DNA from: Thalassospira lucentensis
Lineage (GTDB): Bacteria > Pseudomonadota > Alphaproteobacteria > Rhodospirillales > Thalassospiraceae
Assembly (NCBI RefSeq): GCF_032921865.1
Contig: NZ_CP136684.1
Location: forward strand, 2,205,001-2,269,000
DNA: 64,000 bases
Direction of reading: 5' to 3'
Below the pieces are notes generated by a model, which searched no databases, had not been told where the DNA came from, and was given only the letters and a program-made list of their open reading frames with translations. The translations under genes were made by a program, and so were the position numbers. Shown here one piece after another: positions 54,822 to 63,973 of this stretch (its first letter is position 1; each line of letters starts with the position of its first letter).

Positions 54822-54841
54822 GTTCGAAATCGGTTTCGAAC
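54822..54841. promoter_or_regulatory. Perfect palindrome upstream of DUF1127 gene
   Basis: GTTCGAAA (54822-54829) and TTTCGAAC (54834-54841) flank TCGG. The position in the promoter zone suggests an operator for an unidentified regulator. Confidence 0.6.
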
Positions 54842-54878
54842 ACAGGTAAAAACTAGCCCGCCTTTGACGACTTCGGTG

Positions 54879-54921
54879 CGCAAAGATCGCAAAAGCGTGC
54901 GAAATTTCCGCAAATTTTGCG
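54879..54921. promoter_or_regulatory. Phased CGCAAA half-sites upstream of Lrp gene
   Basis: CGCAAA-like half-sites recur at 54879, 54888, 54899 (GCGAAA) and 54909, about every 10 bases. The last forms the palindrome CGCAAA-T-TTTGCG (54909-54921). This helical phasing fits wrapping by an Lrp octamer and autoregulation. Confidence 0.5.
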
Positions 54922-55001
54922 TAAAAACGATTTTTCTTATCGGCCCGGTTCGGTCATTGTTTGGGGCGTATTGACGACCATGCGTTTGGGGCAGGGGCAT
55001 T

Positions 55002-55439
55002 TTGACTGAACTTGATAAATTCGACTATCGCCTGCTGGAACTGTTGCAGCAGAACAGTCGTCTGACGGGAACCGAATTATCGGCACAGGTGGGGCTGTCA
55101 TCGGCGGCGTGTCTTCGCCGGGGGCAGCGTTTGCGCGAAACCGGCGTGATCGAACGCGACGTTGCGATTGTGTCGCCCAAGGTATTTGGCAAACGGATGA
55201 TGATCATCGTGTTGCTGACCATGGATCGCGACCGGCCGGATCGGTATATGCTGATGCGCGAGGAATTCGGCAAAATGCCCGAAGTCGTCCAATGCCATCA
55301 CGTGACCGGGGCGCATGATTTTGTCCTGCGCATTCAGGTCGCCGATATGGATGAATATAGCGCGTTCGTGGATCGGGTTTTTCATGAGCCCTATATCAAG
55401 CGTTATGAAAGCCTGGCCGTTCTGGGGTCGCTTAAATAA
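55002..55439 (+). CDS. Lrp/AsnC-family regulator
   Basis: A 145-residue Lrp protein: HTH (LTGTELSAQVGLSSAACLRRGQRLRETGVIE) and RAM domain (VVQCHHVTGAHDFVLRIQVADMDEY). The start codon is TTG 55002, behind a GGGGCAGGGG site. It is convergent with the polyamine genes and shares their terminator. Its target may be the divergent DUF1127 gene or itself; the effector is unknown. Confidence 0.9.
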   Translation: MTELDKFDYRLLELLQQNSRLTGTELSAQVGLSSAACLRRGQRLRETGVIERDVAIVSPKVFGKRMMIIVLLTMDRDRPDRYMLMREEFGKMPEVVQCHHVTGAHDFVLRIQVADMDEYSAFVDRVFHEPYIKRYESLAVLGSLK

Positions 55440-55440
55440 A

Positions 55441-55466
55441 AACGGCGGGCATCAAAGCCCGCCGTT
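55441..55466. terminator. Terminator between Lrp and carboxyspermidine dehydrogenase genes
   Basis: AACGGCGGGC (55441-55450) and GCCCGCCGTT (55457-55466) form a perfect stem with a six-base loop. On the minus strand it is followed by TTTTTATTT, a good terminator for the gene ending at 55494; on the plus strand it ends the Lrp message. Confidence 0.88.
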
Positions 55467-55493
55467 CGCATTTTGGATCATCAGGATTATGGC

Positions 55494-56735
55494 TTAGGCG
55501 AAATCAAGCGCCCGGTCGCCATTGGCGTCCTTGATGCGGGTCGGAAGACCCATGCCGTTCAGAAGGTTCAGGAACGGTTTGGATGGCAGTTCTTCGACAT
55601 TGGCCATCTTTTTCACATCCCATTCGCCGGTGGCGATCAGCATGGCGGCTGCGACCGGCGGAACGCCAGCGGTATAGGAAATGCCCTGGCTTCCGACTTC
55701 CTCGTATGCGTCCTTGTGGTCCGCGACGTTATAAATCAGGACTTCGGTTTCCTTGCCGTCCTTGCTGCCCTTGACCAGATCACCGATGCAGGTTTTGCCG
55801 GTATAGTCGGGTGCCAGCGAGCTTGGGTCCGGCAGGCAGGCCTTGACGACCTTGAGCGGCACGACTTCGAGGCCCTCGGCCGTCGTGACCGGTTTTTCCG
55901 ACAGCAGGCCGATATTGTTCAGGACCGTGAAGACATTGACGTAATGATCGCCAAAGCCCATCCAGAAACGGACATTGGGGACATCAAGGTTCTGTGACAG
56001 GGAATGAACCTCGTCATGGCCGGTCATGAAGGTCTGGCTTTCGCCGACAACCGGCATGTCCCAGATTTTCTTGACCTCGAACATCTTGTTTTCCTGCCAG
56101 GCGTTGTTCTGCCAGGAATAAACCGTGCCGGTAAATTCGCGGAAATTGATTTCCGGGTCGAAATTGGTGGCAAAATATTTGCCGTGGCTGCCGGCATTGA
56201 TGTCGATGATGTCAATCGAGTCAATCTTGTCGAAGTAATCCTCGACCGCCAGTTTGGCATAGGCATTGACCACGCCCGGATCAAAACCGACGCCCAGGAT
56301 CGCGGTGACACCGGCCTTTTCGCATTCTTCACGGCGTTTCCACTCGTAATTTGCGTACCAGGGCGGGGTTTCGCAGATTTTGTCCTGTTCTTCATGGATG
56401 GCGGTATCGAGATAGGCAACGCCCGCCTTGATGCAGGCTGACATGACCGGCATGTTGATGAAGGCGGAGCCAACATTGATGACGATTTCGCAGCCGGTTT
56501 TCTTGATCAATGCGACGGTGGCATCGATATCGGTTGCGTCAAGCGCATGACCTTCGAGCGTGCCGGCATTCTTCAGGTTTTTCTTTTCATGAATGCTGTC
56601 GATGATTTTCTGGCATTTTTCCGCCGTACGCGACGCAATATGGATATCGCCAAGCACATCATTATGCTGTGCACATTTATGCGCGACCACCTGTGCGACG
56701 CCACCTGCGCCGATAATCAGAACATTCTTCTTCAT
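55494..56735 (-). CDS. Carboxy(nor)spermidine dehydrogenase (saccharopine dehydrogenase family)
   Basis: A 413-residue enzyme with the N-terminal Rossmann motif VLIIGAGGVAQVVAHKCAQ and saccharopine-dehydrogenase-like segments (VINVGSAFINMPVMSACIKAGVAYLDTA; GVGFDPGVVNAYAK). It condenses a diamine with aspartate semialdehyde and reduces the imine, giving carboxyspermidine from putrescine or carboxynorspermidine from diaminopropane. In alphaproteobacteria the spermidine route is the usual one. It follows the decarboxylase gene after 51 bases. Confidence 0.93.
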   Translation of the reverse strand: MKKNVLIIGAGGVAQVVAHKCAQHNDVLGDIHIASRTAEKCQKIIDSIHEKKNLKNAGTLEGHALDATDIDATVALIKKTGCEIVINVGSAFINMPVMSACIKAGVAYLDTAIHEEQDKICETPPWYANYEWKRREECEKAGVTAILGVGFDPGVVNAYAKLAVEDYFDKIDSIDIIDINAGSHGKYFATNFDPEINFREFTGTVYSWQNNAWQENKMFEVKKIWDMPVVGESQTFMTGHDEVHSLSQNLDVPNVRFWMGFGDHYVNVFTVLNNIGLLSEKPVTTAEGLEVVPLKVVKACLPDPSSLAPDYTGKTCIGDLVKGSKDGKETEVLIYNVADHKDAYEEVGSQGISYTAGVPPVAAAMLIATGEWDVKKMANVEELPSKPFLNLLNGMGLPTRIKDANGDRALDFA

Positions 56736-56786
56736 TTCGGGCCAAAAACTCCCTTTTTACGAATAGATGAAACCCAAAGCGCCTTT

Positions 56787-57884
56787 TTACGAAAGGCTCG
56801 AAACATAATCATCGAAGGTGAACTCACGTACAACGCGTTCGCTGCCGTCGAGTTCCTTGATCACGATGGACGGCATGCCGACACCGTTGAACCAGTTCTT
56901 TTTGACCATGGTGTAACCGGCGGCATCCTGTACCGAGATACGGTCGCCGACCCTGATCTCGTTTTCGAAATTGAATTCGCCAAAAACGTCACCGGCAAGG
57001 CAGGACTTGCCGCAGATCATATAGGCATGATCGCCCGTGTTCGGCTCAATCTTGGCAGTTTCGCGATAGATCAGAAGATCGAGCATGTGGGCCTCGATCG
57101 AGCTATCGACAATCGCAAGGTTTTTGCCATTGAACAGGGTATCAAGCACGGTGACCTCAAGGGTCGTGCTTTTGGTGATCGATGCTTCGCCCGGTTCGAG
57201 ATAAACCTGAACGCCGTATTTTTGCGAGAAGGCCCTGAGGCGGGCGCAGAATTTATCAAGCGGGTAATTGTCCCCGGTGAAGTGAATGCCACCCCCCAAG
57301 CTTACCCATTCAACACGCGACAGAAGCGATCCGAATTTGGTTTCGATATCGCCCAGCATTTTGTCGAACAGATCGAAATCGGCGTTTTCGCAGTTATTGT
57401 GGATCATGAAGCCGGAAATGCGGTCCATGACGGCCTCGACCTTGGTGACGTCCCATTCGCCAAGGCGAGAAAACGGGCGGGCCGGATCGGCCAGATCGAA
57501 GCTGGAACTTGAAACCTGCGGGTTCAGGCGAAGACCGCGCACGATGCCGGACGCAGCATCGGCAAAGCGGTTAAGCTGGCTGATCGAATTGAAGATGATC
57601 TTGTCGGCGTTTTCGATCACTTCGTCGATTTCGGAATCGGCATAGGCCACGCTATAGGCATGGGTTTCCTTGCCGAATTTCTTGCGGCCCAGTTTGACTT
57701 CGTGCAGCGACGAGGATGTCGTGCCATCCATATAGTCCGACATGAAATCGAAGACCGACCAGGTTGCAAAGCATTTCAATGCCAGCAACGCCTTTGCGCC
57801 GGAATGTTCGCGCACATAGGCGATCTTTTCCATGTTGCGCAGCAGTTTCGATTTATCGATCAGATAATAAGGCGTATGCGGCAT
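56787..57884 (-). CDS. nspC: Carboxy(nor)spermidine decarboxylase
   Basis: A 365-residue PLP-dependent decarboxylase of the alanine-racemase fold. The PLP lysine lies in ALLALKCFATW, and the C-terminal EFGEFNFENEIRVGDRI and CGKSCLAGDVFG (with the dimer-interface cysteine) match NspC. It decarboxylates carboxyspermidine or carboxynorspermidine to the triamine. It is the first gene of the pair and has a long upstream region with several hairpins. Confidence 0.93.
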   Translation of the reverse strand: MPHTPYYLIDKSKLLRNMEKIAYVREHSGAKALLALKCFATWSVFDFMSDYMDGTTSSSLHEVKLGRKKFGKETHAYSVAYADSEIDEVIENADKIIFNSISQLNRFADAASGIVRGLRLNPQVSSSSFDLADPARPFSRLGEWDVTKVEAVMDRISGFMIHNNCENADFDLFDKMLGDIETKFGSLLSRVEWVSLGGGIHFTGDNYPLDKFCARLRAFSQKYGVQVYLEPGEASITKSTTLEVTVLDTLFNGKNLAIVDSSIEAHMLDLLIYRETAKIEPNTGDHAYMICGKSCLAGDVFGEFNFENEIRVGDRISVQDAAGYTMVKKNWFNGVGMPSIVIKELDGSERVVREFTFDDYVSSLS

Positions 57885-58348
57885 CGTATTCTGGTTCCTC
57901 GACCGAAGGCCCTGTTTTCAGGGACCGAAAAGACAACACGGAAAACGTCCGTCGACCGGCAAACATTCCCCGCAAGGTTCGGCATTCAAGCCCGGTTTGC
58001 GCCAACGAATTTCATACCATCGATGCGAAGGCACTTTGTGCCTGTATCGCATGCGCCGCGACCCAATAGCAGCGGGGCGCATACGGGTCAACAGTGTGAC
58101 CACATTGTCTGATCGCGTGGTCTTTAAATTACCGGGGCCTTTGCGCCTTTTGATGCAGGATTTGCAAGGGTAACAGTTTGATTCCATAGGGAAACAGACG
58201 GCGATCAGATGCAGGTTTCCGTTTCGTGAAACTTGGGCCTGCCCGGTGGGGCTTTGCGCAAGCCGGATTTCCAACAGTATCACCAAATCGCGGATTTTGC
58301 ATGGTTGCGGGGCAAAAAGCCCGCGATGGCATCTGTGCTATTGCTTTT
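57885..58348 (-). other. Long upstream region of nspC with clustered hairpins
   Basis: No gene is evident in this stretch. On the nspC side it holds a CCCTG-TTTT-CAGGG hairpin (57910-57923), a two-part stem ATGCGA/TCGCAT enclosing GGCAC/GTGCC (58023-58052), ATGCGCC/GGCGCAT (58051-58082) and GGTCA/TGACC (58086-58101). The second and third share two bases. A structured leader is possible; the rest should hold the promoters. Confidence 0.5.
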
Positions 58349-58385
58349 TTGTACCGAATGGATAATTGTTTATCGATTGGTACAA
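58349..58385. promoter_or_regulatory. Probable TetR operator before the DUF1348-TetR operon
   Basis: TTGTACC (58349-58355) and GGTACAA (58379-58385) are perfect inverted arms, and GATAA/TTATC parts continue the symmetry inside. The site lies 20 bases before the DUF1348 start, overlapping a plausible TTGTAC/TATCGA promoter. Confidence 0.55.
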
Positions 58386-58405
58386 TAAAACTGATGGAGC
58401 CGACG

Positions 58406-58879
58406 ATGAGTGAGCTACGCCAACCCCTGCCGCCCTTTACGCGGGAAACCGCAATCCAGAAAGTCCGCATGGCCGAAGATGGCTGGAACAGCCGTGATCC
58501 GGCGCGGGTGTCGCTGGCCTATACGCCCGATACGATCTGGCGGAACCGTGCGGAATTTGCCAATGGCCGTGAGGAGGTCATTGCCTTTCTGACCCGCAAA
58601 TGGAACAAGGAACTGGAATATCGATTGATCAAAGAGTTGTGGGCGCATGACGGCAACCGGATCGCGGTGCGTTTTGCCTATGAGTATCGCGATGATTCCG
58701 GGAACTGGTATCGGGCCTATGGCAACGAGAATTGGGAATTTGCCGAGAATGGCCAGATGCATCGCCGGTTTGCCTGCATCAATGACATGCCGATCCGCGA
58801 AGAAGACCGCAAATTCTTCTGGGATCGTTCGGGGCCGCGCCCGGCTGATCATCCGGGCCTGTCCGATCTGGGATTATAA
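58406..58879 (+). CDS. DUF1348 NTF2-like protein
   Basis: About 157 residues from ATG 58406 with GGAG six bases upstream. The sequence [33 protein letters not shown] and [34 protein letters not shown] is typical of the DUF1348 branch of the NTF2-like fold. Function in this family is not established; detoxification or small-ligand binding is often assumed. The TetR gene follows after seven bases. Confidence 0.85.
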   Translation: MSELRQPLPPFTRETAIQKVRMAEDGWNSRDPARVSLAYTPDTIWRNRAEFANGREEVIAFLTRKWNKELEYRLIKELWAHDGNRIAVRFAYEYRDDSGNWYRAYGNENWEFAENGQMHRRFACINDMPIREEDRKFFWDRSGPRPADHPGLSDLGL

Positions 58880-58886
58880 GTAAGCC

Positions 58887-59477
58887 ATGCCAAAGATTAT
58901 CGCGGAGCGTTCCGATGTTATTCCCGTCCTTGCGGAGATTTTCCGCGAGTATGGCTATGAAGGGGCGAGCCTTTCGCTGATTGCCAGCCGGACGGGTCTG
59001 GGAAAGGGCAGCCTTTATCATTTCTTTCCCGGTGGCAAAGAGCAGATGGCATCCGAAGTGCTTCGCGAGATCGATGGCTGGTTCGAGGACGCGGTTTACA
59101 AGCCGCTGCGTGACGCAGACGACCCGCGGGCGGCGATTTTGGAAATGTGCCGTTCGGTTGCGACCTATTTCTGGTCGGGCAAGCGGGTGTGCCTGATCGG
59201 GGCCTTTGCGCTTGATAATGTGCGCGACCGTTTTTCGGACGCAATCCGCGATTATTTTGCGGTCTGGCAGCGGTCGTTGCAGCAGGCGCTTGTGCGGATC
59301 GGGCATGATGCGGACCGGGCATCGGACATTGCCGAAGATGCGATTTTATCGATCCAGGGGGCGCTTGTTTTGTCGCGCGCGCTGGACGATACGGCGGTGT
59401 TTGAGCGCGCCATGGTGCGGGTTGAAACCGGGTTGCTGGCGGGGCCGGATCAGGGGAACGGGCACACGGGACCCTGA
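58887..59477 (+). CDS. TetR-family regulator
   Basis: A 196-residue TetR protein with the HTH YEGASLSLIASRTGLGKGSLYHFFPGGKEQM. The C-terminal helices (SVATYFWSGKRVCLIGAFALD) resemble regulators of detoxification genes. It is co-transcribed with DUF1348 and probably represses this operon through the TTGTACC/GGTACAA site. A VOC-family gene follows in the same direction. Confidence 0.9.
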   Translation: MPKIIAERSDVIPVLAEIFREYGYEGASLSLIASRTGLGKGSLYHFFPGGKEQMASEVLREIDGWFEDAVYKPLRDADDPRAAILEMCRSVATYFWSGKRVCLIGAFALDNVRDRFSDAIRDYFAVWQRSLQQALVRIGHDADRASDIAEDAILSIQGALVLSRALDDTAVFERAMVRVETGLLAGPDQGNGHTGP

Positions 59478-59484
59478 CGGGGTG

Positions 59485-59503
59485 TGATACCATTACGGTA
59501 TCA
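59485..59503. promoter_or_regulatory. Palindrome between TetR and VOC genes
   Basis: TGATACC-ATTAC-GGTATCA is a perfect inverted repeat just after the TetR stop. It is followed by A, not T, so it is not a plus-strand terminator; an operator for the VOC gene promoter is more likely. A weaker ATCATCG/CGATGAT hairpin follows at 59537-59555. Confidence 0.45.
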
Positions 59504-59620
59504 AAAAATGACAAATTGCCGACCGTGCGGCCCTTGATCATCGGGATGCGATGATTAAGTTTTATAGTGATTTAGGTGCCTGACCCCGGATCATTCCAAG
59601 CGACAAATGAGGAGGCGTCC

Positions 59621-60106
59621 ATGCCTGCACCCGTCAGTGTCGATCACTTGGCCTTTCCGACCCGCGATCTTGCGGCGACGGATGATTTTTATTCCCGTGT
59701 TCTGAAGGCGCGGCTGGTTCATGCCGAAAGCGGTTACAGCCCGTCATGGAAAAGCGATTTTCTGCTGATTACCTTTGCGCTGACCGATGGAACGCGGCTG
59801 TCATTCTTTGACTGGCCAGCCGATACCGGACCGTATCCCGATGATCCCGACATGCCCAACGACGTGTTTCATATCGGGCTTCGGTGCGATACGCCGCGTG
59901 ATGTGATTGCCTGGCAGAACCATTTGTTCCAGCACAAGGTGGTTTACCATAACGAGGATGACGGGAAATCGCGCCGGTTGTTCATCCGTGATCCGAACGG
60001 CATCCGGTTTGAAATCTTTGCCGCCGATCAGCCGAAATACAGTGACGATCACGAAGATCGGGCACGTTCGGTTTATGAAGAATGGCAGAAGATCGCCAAT
60101 CGCTGA
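59621..60106 (+). CDS. VOC-family (glyoxalase/dioxygenase-like) protein
   Basis: About 161 residues from ATG 59621 with GGAGG upstream. The vicinal-oxygen-chelate pattern is clear: SVDHLAFPTRDLAATDDFYSRVLKARLVH at the start and RRLFIRDPNGIRFEIFAA at the end, containing likely metal ligands His and Glu. Reactions in this superfamily range from isomerisation to drug resistance, so the substrate is open. Confidence 0.85.
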   Translation: MPAPVSVDHLAFPTRDLAATDDFYSRVLKARLVHAESGYSPSWKSDFLLITFALTDGTRLSFFDWPADTGPYPDDPDMPNDVFHIGLRCDTPRDVIAWQNHLFQHKVVYHNEDDGKSRRLFIRDPNGIRFEIFAADQPKYSDDHEDRARSVYEEWQKIANR

Positions 60107-60131
60107 TCAGATTTTGTGATTAGGCTTCAGG

Positions 60132-61163
60132 TCAGGTCGGGCAGGGGCCGGTGCTTTGGCGGATGATCAGTTCGGTCGGGACAATGACCGGGTTTTCCGC
60201 CGGTTCCGGGATCGCGCCAGCTTTATCAAGCCGGGCAAGCAGCAGCGAAATCGCCTGTTCACCCAATCGTCGGCGCGGCTGACGCACGGTTGTGAGCGGC
60301 GGATCGTAATTGGCGGCCAGATGAATATCATCGAAACCAACCACGGATACATCGTGGGGCACGCGAAGGCCGAGTTCCTTGGCCGCGACAATGACGCCGA
60401 TTGCCATACCGTCCGATGAGCAGAAAAATGCCGTTGGGCGGTTTTTGCTGTCTTTAAGCAGGGCACGCGCCGCCGAAATACCCGATTCAATCGAAAAATC
60501 GCCGCGATAGATCAGGGACGGGTTGACTTCGATGCCGCTGCTGGAAAGCGCGCGGCGATAGCCGGCAACGCGGTCGGTCGTCAGGATGTTGCTGGCGGGG
60601 CCCGCGATATGGGCGATGCGGCTGTGTCCAAGGTCCAGCAGATGTTTTGTCGCGCTATAGGCGGCCTTTTCATTGTCGATGATCACGGTCGGCAGGTTGC
60701 AGCCCGGAATGCGTTCGCAGGCAATGACCACGGGCGGAATGATCCCGCGCGGGGTATTGGCAAGCGGTGCCGGAAGGCGCCCGTTTAGCAGGATCATGGC
60801 ATCGGCCTGATTGCTGCGCAGGTAGGCGGCATAGGTGGCTTCGCGTTCGGGTTCGTTCTGGGTATCGCCGATCAGGACGTTGTAGCCCGCCTTGCTGGCG
60901 CCCTGTTCGATTCCCGACAGAATTTCCGAAAAGAAGGGGTTTCCGATATCGGGGACCAGCAAAAGGATCATGCCCGACCGGTTCAGGCGGAGGTTTCGGG
61001 CCATGACATTGGCGGTATAACCGGTCGCGGCGATGGCGGTTTGCACTTTTTCGCGCGTGCTTTCGGAAACCACATGGGGTTTGTGCAAGGCACGGCTGAC
61101 GGTGGCAATGGATACCCCGGCATGTTCGGCAACATCTTCAATCGTCGCGATTTTTTCGATCAT
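60132..61163 (-). CDS. LacI-family regulator of a sugar importer
   Basis: About 343 residues from ATG 61163. The HTH (TIEDVAEHAGVSIATVSRALHKPHVVSEST) is followed by a sugar-binding-like domain (MILLLVPDIGNPFFSEILSGIEQ; VSVVGFDDIHLAANYDPPLTTV). The longer reading to 61370 crosses the operators and the ATPase start. It diverges from the ribose/galactose-type ABC importer and is probably its sugar-responsive repressor. Confidence 0.92.
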   Translation of the reverse strand: MIEKIATIEDVAEHAGVSIATVSRALHKPHVVSESTREKVQTAIAATGYTANVMARNLRLNRSGMILLLVPDIGNPFFSEILSGIEQGASKAGYNVLIGDTQNEPEREATYAAYLRSNQADAMILLNGRLPAPLANTPRGIIPPVVIACERIPGCNLPTVIIDNEKAAYSATKHLLDLGHSRIAHIAGPASNILTTDRVAGYRRALSSSGIEVNPSLIYRGDFSIESGISAARALLKDSKNRPTAFFCSSDGMAIGVIVAAKELGLRVPHDVSVVGFDDIHLAANYDPPLTTVRQPRRRLGEQAISLLLARLDKAGAIPEPAENPVIVPTELIIRQSTGPCPT

Positions 61164-61260
61164 TCTTCTTCCTACTCTGCCGCTCGCAAGCTGTCCAGCG
61201 GCATTGATGGCGGGGTAGTGGCCCTGATAACCGGTGTGATTTTCATCACCATATGAAAAA

Positions 61261-61295
61261 TGTAAAGGTTTACATAATGAATGAAAACGTTTACA
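61261..61295. promoter_or_regulatory. Two LacI-type operators before the sugar importer
   Basis: TGTAAA-GG-TTTACA (61261-61274) and TGAAAACGTTTACA (61282-61295) are 21 bases apart, two helical turns, in the divergent gap. They fit LacI/GalR-family half-sites of the TGNAAACG type. Confidence 0.75.
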
Positions 61296-61349
61296 CAAGA
61301 GGCAATCAAAAGTTGATCGCATCAATGCGACGCTAGGGAGGCTACATAA

Positions 61350-62903
61350 ATGACGGATGCGGCTGTTCATGCCGTTAATCCCGGTATCGGGGGCGAAGTA
61401 CGTCTTTCCGGCCGGAAGATTTGCAAATCATTTGGCCCGGCACAGGTGCTTTTCGATGTGTCCATCGATCTGCATGCAGGCGAGGTGCACGCGCTTTTGG
61501 GCGAAAACGGTGCAGGCAAATCAACACTGGTTAAAATCCTGTCGGGCTATCACGAACCGACCGAGGGTGAGCTTGTCCTTGATGGCAAATCCATCAGCTT
61601 TGCCGATAGCGAGGCGGGTGAAGGGCACGGGGTGATCCTGATCCATCAGGAACTTAACCTTGCCGAGCAGCTTACCGTTGAAGAAAACATTTTCCTGGGT
61701 CGCGAAATCAAACGCGGCTGGTTCCTTGATAAAACCGCGATGCGCGCCGAGGCCAAAAAGCTTCTGGAGCAGCTGCAATGCGATGTCGATCCGCGTACCC
61801 GCATTCGTGATCTTTCGGTTTCTGATCGCCAGATGGTCGAAATTGCCAAGGCGCTCAGCAAAAAGGCCGATATCCTGATCCTGGACGAACCGACTGCGGT
61901 TCTGACCGGGCGCGAGGTTGAAATCCTGTTTGATCAGATCCGGCGTCTGCGCGAACAGGGTGTCGCGATCCTTTATATTTCCCACAAGCTTGATGAAATC
62001 AAAGCCATTGCCGACCGCGTCACCGTGCTGCGCGATGGCCGCCACATCGTGACCGAGCCGGTGGTTGACCTGAGCAAGGATGACATGGCGCGGCTTATGG
62101 TCGGGCGCGATATCAAACAGATGTTCCCGCACCGGGTATCGGATACCAGTGCGCCGATTGTGCTTTCGGTGCGCGATCTTTCGGTGCCCGGACAGGTGCG
62201 TGATGCGAGTTTCGACCTGCATAAGGGCGAGGTGCTTGGCTTCGCCGGGATCGTCGGGGCGGGACGGACCGCCCTGATGGAGGCGATTATCGGCCTTCGC
62301 GAAAGATCGTCGGGGACGATTGAACGCGATGGCAAGCCGGTGCGGATTGCAAGTTTGCAGGACGCCAAAAACAGCGGCATCGCCTATCTGACCAAGGACC
62401 GGAAAGGCAGCGGGTTGCTGCTGAATATGGATATGCGGCCCAACCTGACATTGCTGGCGCTGGAAAAGTTCGGCAACGTGATTGTTGATCGCAAGGCGGA
62501 AGAAGCCGCCCTTGAAAAGGCGATTGAGGCGTTTGATATCCGAGCGGCCGACCGCAAGGCAAAGGTCGGTGATTTTTCCGGTGGCAATCAGCAGAAGCTT
62601 TTGCTGGCGAAGGTCATGGAAACCGATCCGGATATCGTGATTATCGACGAGCCGACACGCGGCATCGATATCGGCACCAAAAGCCAGATTTACCATTTTA
62701 TCGGCGGTCTGACCGATCGCGGAAAATCCGTCATTCTCCTGTCGTCGGAAATGCCAGAAATGCTTGGCCTGTCGGACCGCATCGCGGTCATGGCGGCGGG
62801 ACGCATTACCGGCATTCTTGAAGGAAACGACCGCAACGAACATGAAATCATGCGGCACGCGACAGGAATATCAGGCCAAGAGGGAGTGTCTGTTCATGAG
62901 TAG
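61350..62903 (+). CDS. Sugar ABC importer ATPase (RbsA/MglA class)
   Basis: A 517-residue tandem ATPase. The first half has Walker [10 protein letters not shown], signature [15 protein letters not shown] and Walker [12 protein letters not shown]. The second half has the degenerate Walker [10 protein letters not shown] typical of this class, signature FSGGNQQKL and [12 protein letters not shown]. It energises uptake of pentoses, hexoses or polyols. GGGAGG precedes the start, and it overlaps the permease gene by 8 bases. Confidence 0.95.
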   Translation: MTDAAVHAVNPGIGGEVRLSGRKICKSFGPAQVLFDVSIDLHAGEVHALLGENGAGKSTLVKILSGYHEPTEGELVLDGKSISFADSEAGEGHGVILIHQELNLAEQLTVEENIFLGREIKRGWFLDKTAMRAEAKKLLEQLQCDVDPRTRIRDLSVSDRQMVEIAKALSKKADILILDEPTAVLTGREVEILFDQIRRLREQGVAILYISHKLDEIKAIADRVTVLRDGRHIVTEPVVDLSKDDMARLMVGRDIKQMFPHRVSDTSAPIVLSVRDLSVPGQVRDASFDLHKGEVLGFAGIVGAGRTALMEAIIGLRERSSGTIERDGKPVRIASLQDAKNSGIAYLTKDRKGSGLLLNMDMRPNLTLLALEKFGNVIVDRKAEEAALEKAIEAFDIRAADRKAKVGDFSGGNQQKLLLAKVMETDPDIVIIDEPTRGIDIGTKSQIYHFIGGLTDRGKSVILLSSEMPEMLGLSDRIAVMAAGRITGILEGNDRNEHEIMRHATGISGQEGVSVHE

Positions 62904-63909
62904 CCTTGAGCGCCGCGAGGCAAGTGCCTCGCCCCGTTTTTCCATCGATTTCAAGGCACTTGGCCCGTTTATGGCCCTTGTGGTGCTGTTTGTTCTGGGA
63001 ACGGCGATCAATGACGCCTTCCTGAGTGGCGGCAACCTTTCGAATATTTTCACCCGTGCGGCCTTTATCGGCATTATTGCGGTCGGTGCGACCTTTGTGA
63101 TCACGGCGGGCGGGATCGACCTTTCGGTCGGCTCGATGGCGGCGTTCATATCCGGTGCGATGATTGTCGTGATGAATACGCTGGTCGAGACACTCGGACC
63201 GGGGCTTGAAACCGTTCTGATCGGGATCGTGTTAAGCATCATTCTGGGCATCGGGGCCGGGGCGGTCAACGGGCTGGTCAGTACCAAGGGCAAGATCGAG
63301 GCCTTTATCGTGACGCTTGGCACGATGGGGATTTATCGGTCGCTTGTGACCTATATGGCCGATGGCGGCACGCTGTCGCTTGATTTCGAGGTGCGCGGCA
63401 CCTATCGCCCGGTTTATTACGGCGAGCTGCTGGGCATTCCGGTGCCGGTTCTGGTGTTCCTTGCGGTGGCGGTTGCCGGTTATGTGTTGCTGAACATGAC
63501 GCCGTTCGGGCGCAAATGTTTTGCCATCGGCTCGAACGAGCAGGTGGCGCGTTATTCCGCGATCCATGTCGACCGGGTCAAGACGATGACCTATGTCATT
63601 CAGGGGCTTTGTGTGTCGATTGCGACCATCATTTATGTGCCCCGCCTTGGTTCCGCATCCAGTTCGACCGGGGTTCTTTGGGAACTTGAAGCCATCGCGG
63701 CCGTGATCATCGGCGGCACGATGCTCAAGGGTGGTTATGGCCGCATCTGGGGCACGGTGGTTGGTGCGATCATGCTGACCACGATTGGCAATATCCTTAA
63801 CCTTACCGATGCGATCAGCAATTACCTGAACGGGGCTGTTCAGGGCTTGATCATTATCGTTGCCGTGTTCCTGCAGCGCGGGGACTGGCGACGCAAGAAA
63901 AGCAAATAA
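62896..63909 (+). CDS. Sugar ABC importer permease (RbsC class)
   Basis: A 337-residue permease from ATG 62896. It has about ten hydrophobic segments and the RbsC hallmarks [16 protein letters not shown] and the C-terminal [27 protein letters not shown]. It forms the channel for the tandem ATPase. The binding-protein gene appears to start 64 bases downstream, at the window edge. Confidence 0.95.
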   Translation: MSSLERREASASPRFSIDFKALGPFMALVVLFVLGTAINDAFLSGGNLSNIFTRAAFIGIIAVGATFVITAGGIDLSVGSMAAFISGAMIVVMNTLVETLGPGLETVLIGIVLSIILGIGAGAVNGLVSTKGKIEAFIVTLGTMGIYRSLVTYMADGGTLSLDFEVRGTYRPVYYGELLGIPVPVLVFLAVAVAGYVLLNMTPFGRKCFAIGSNEQVARYSAIHVDRVKTMTYVIQGLCVSIATIIYVPRLGSASSSTGVLWELEAIAAVIIGGTMLKGGYGRIWGTVVGAIMLTTIGNILNLTDAISNYLNGAVQGLIIIVAVFLQRGDWRRKKSK

Positions 63910-63973
63910 CCGGCGATCAACGTCCGGCTCAAGATGACATACAGAATCATTTTTTGATCAGGAGGAAGCTTGA

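Noticed and set aside
59485-59510. Hairpin plus A-run considered as the TetR operon terminator
   Set aside because: On the plus strand the stem is followed by A, not T, and on the minus strand the T-run precedes the stem, so it does not fit an intrinsic terminator in either direction.
61521-62858. Long minus-strand open frame (445 codons) inside the sugar importer ATPase gene
   Set aside because: It is antisense to a full-length, motif-complete ATPase. Its composition is that of a GC-rich shadow frame and it has no ribosome site.
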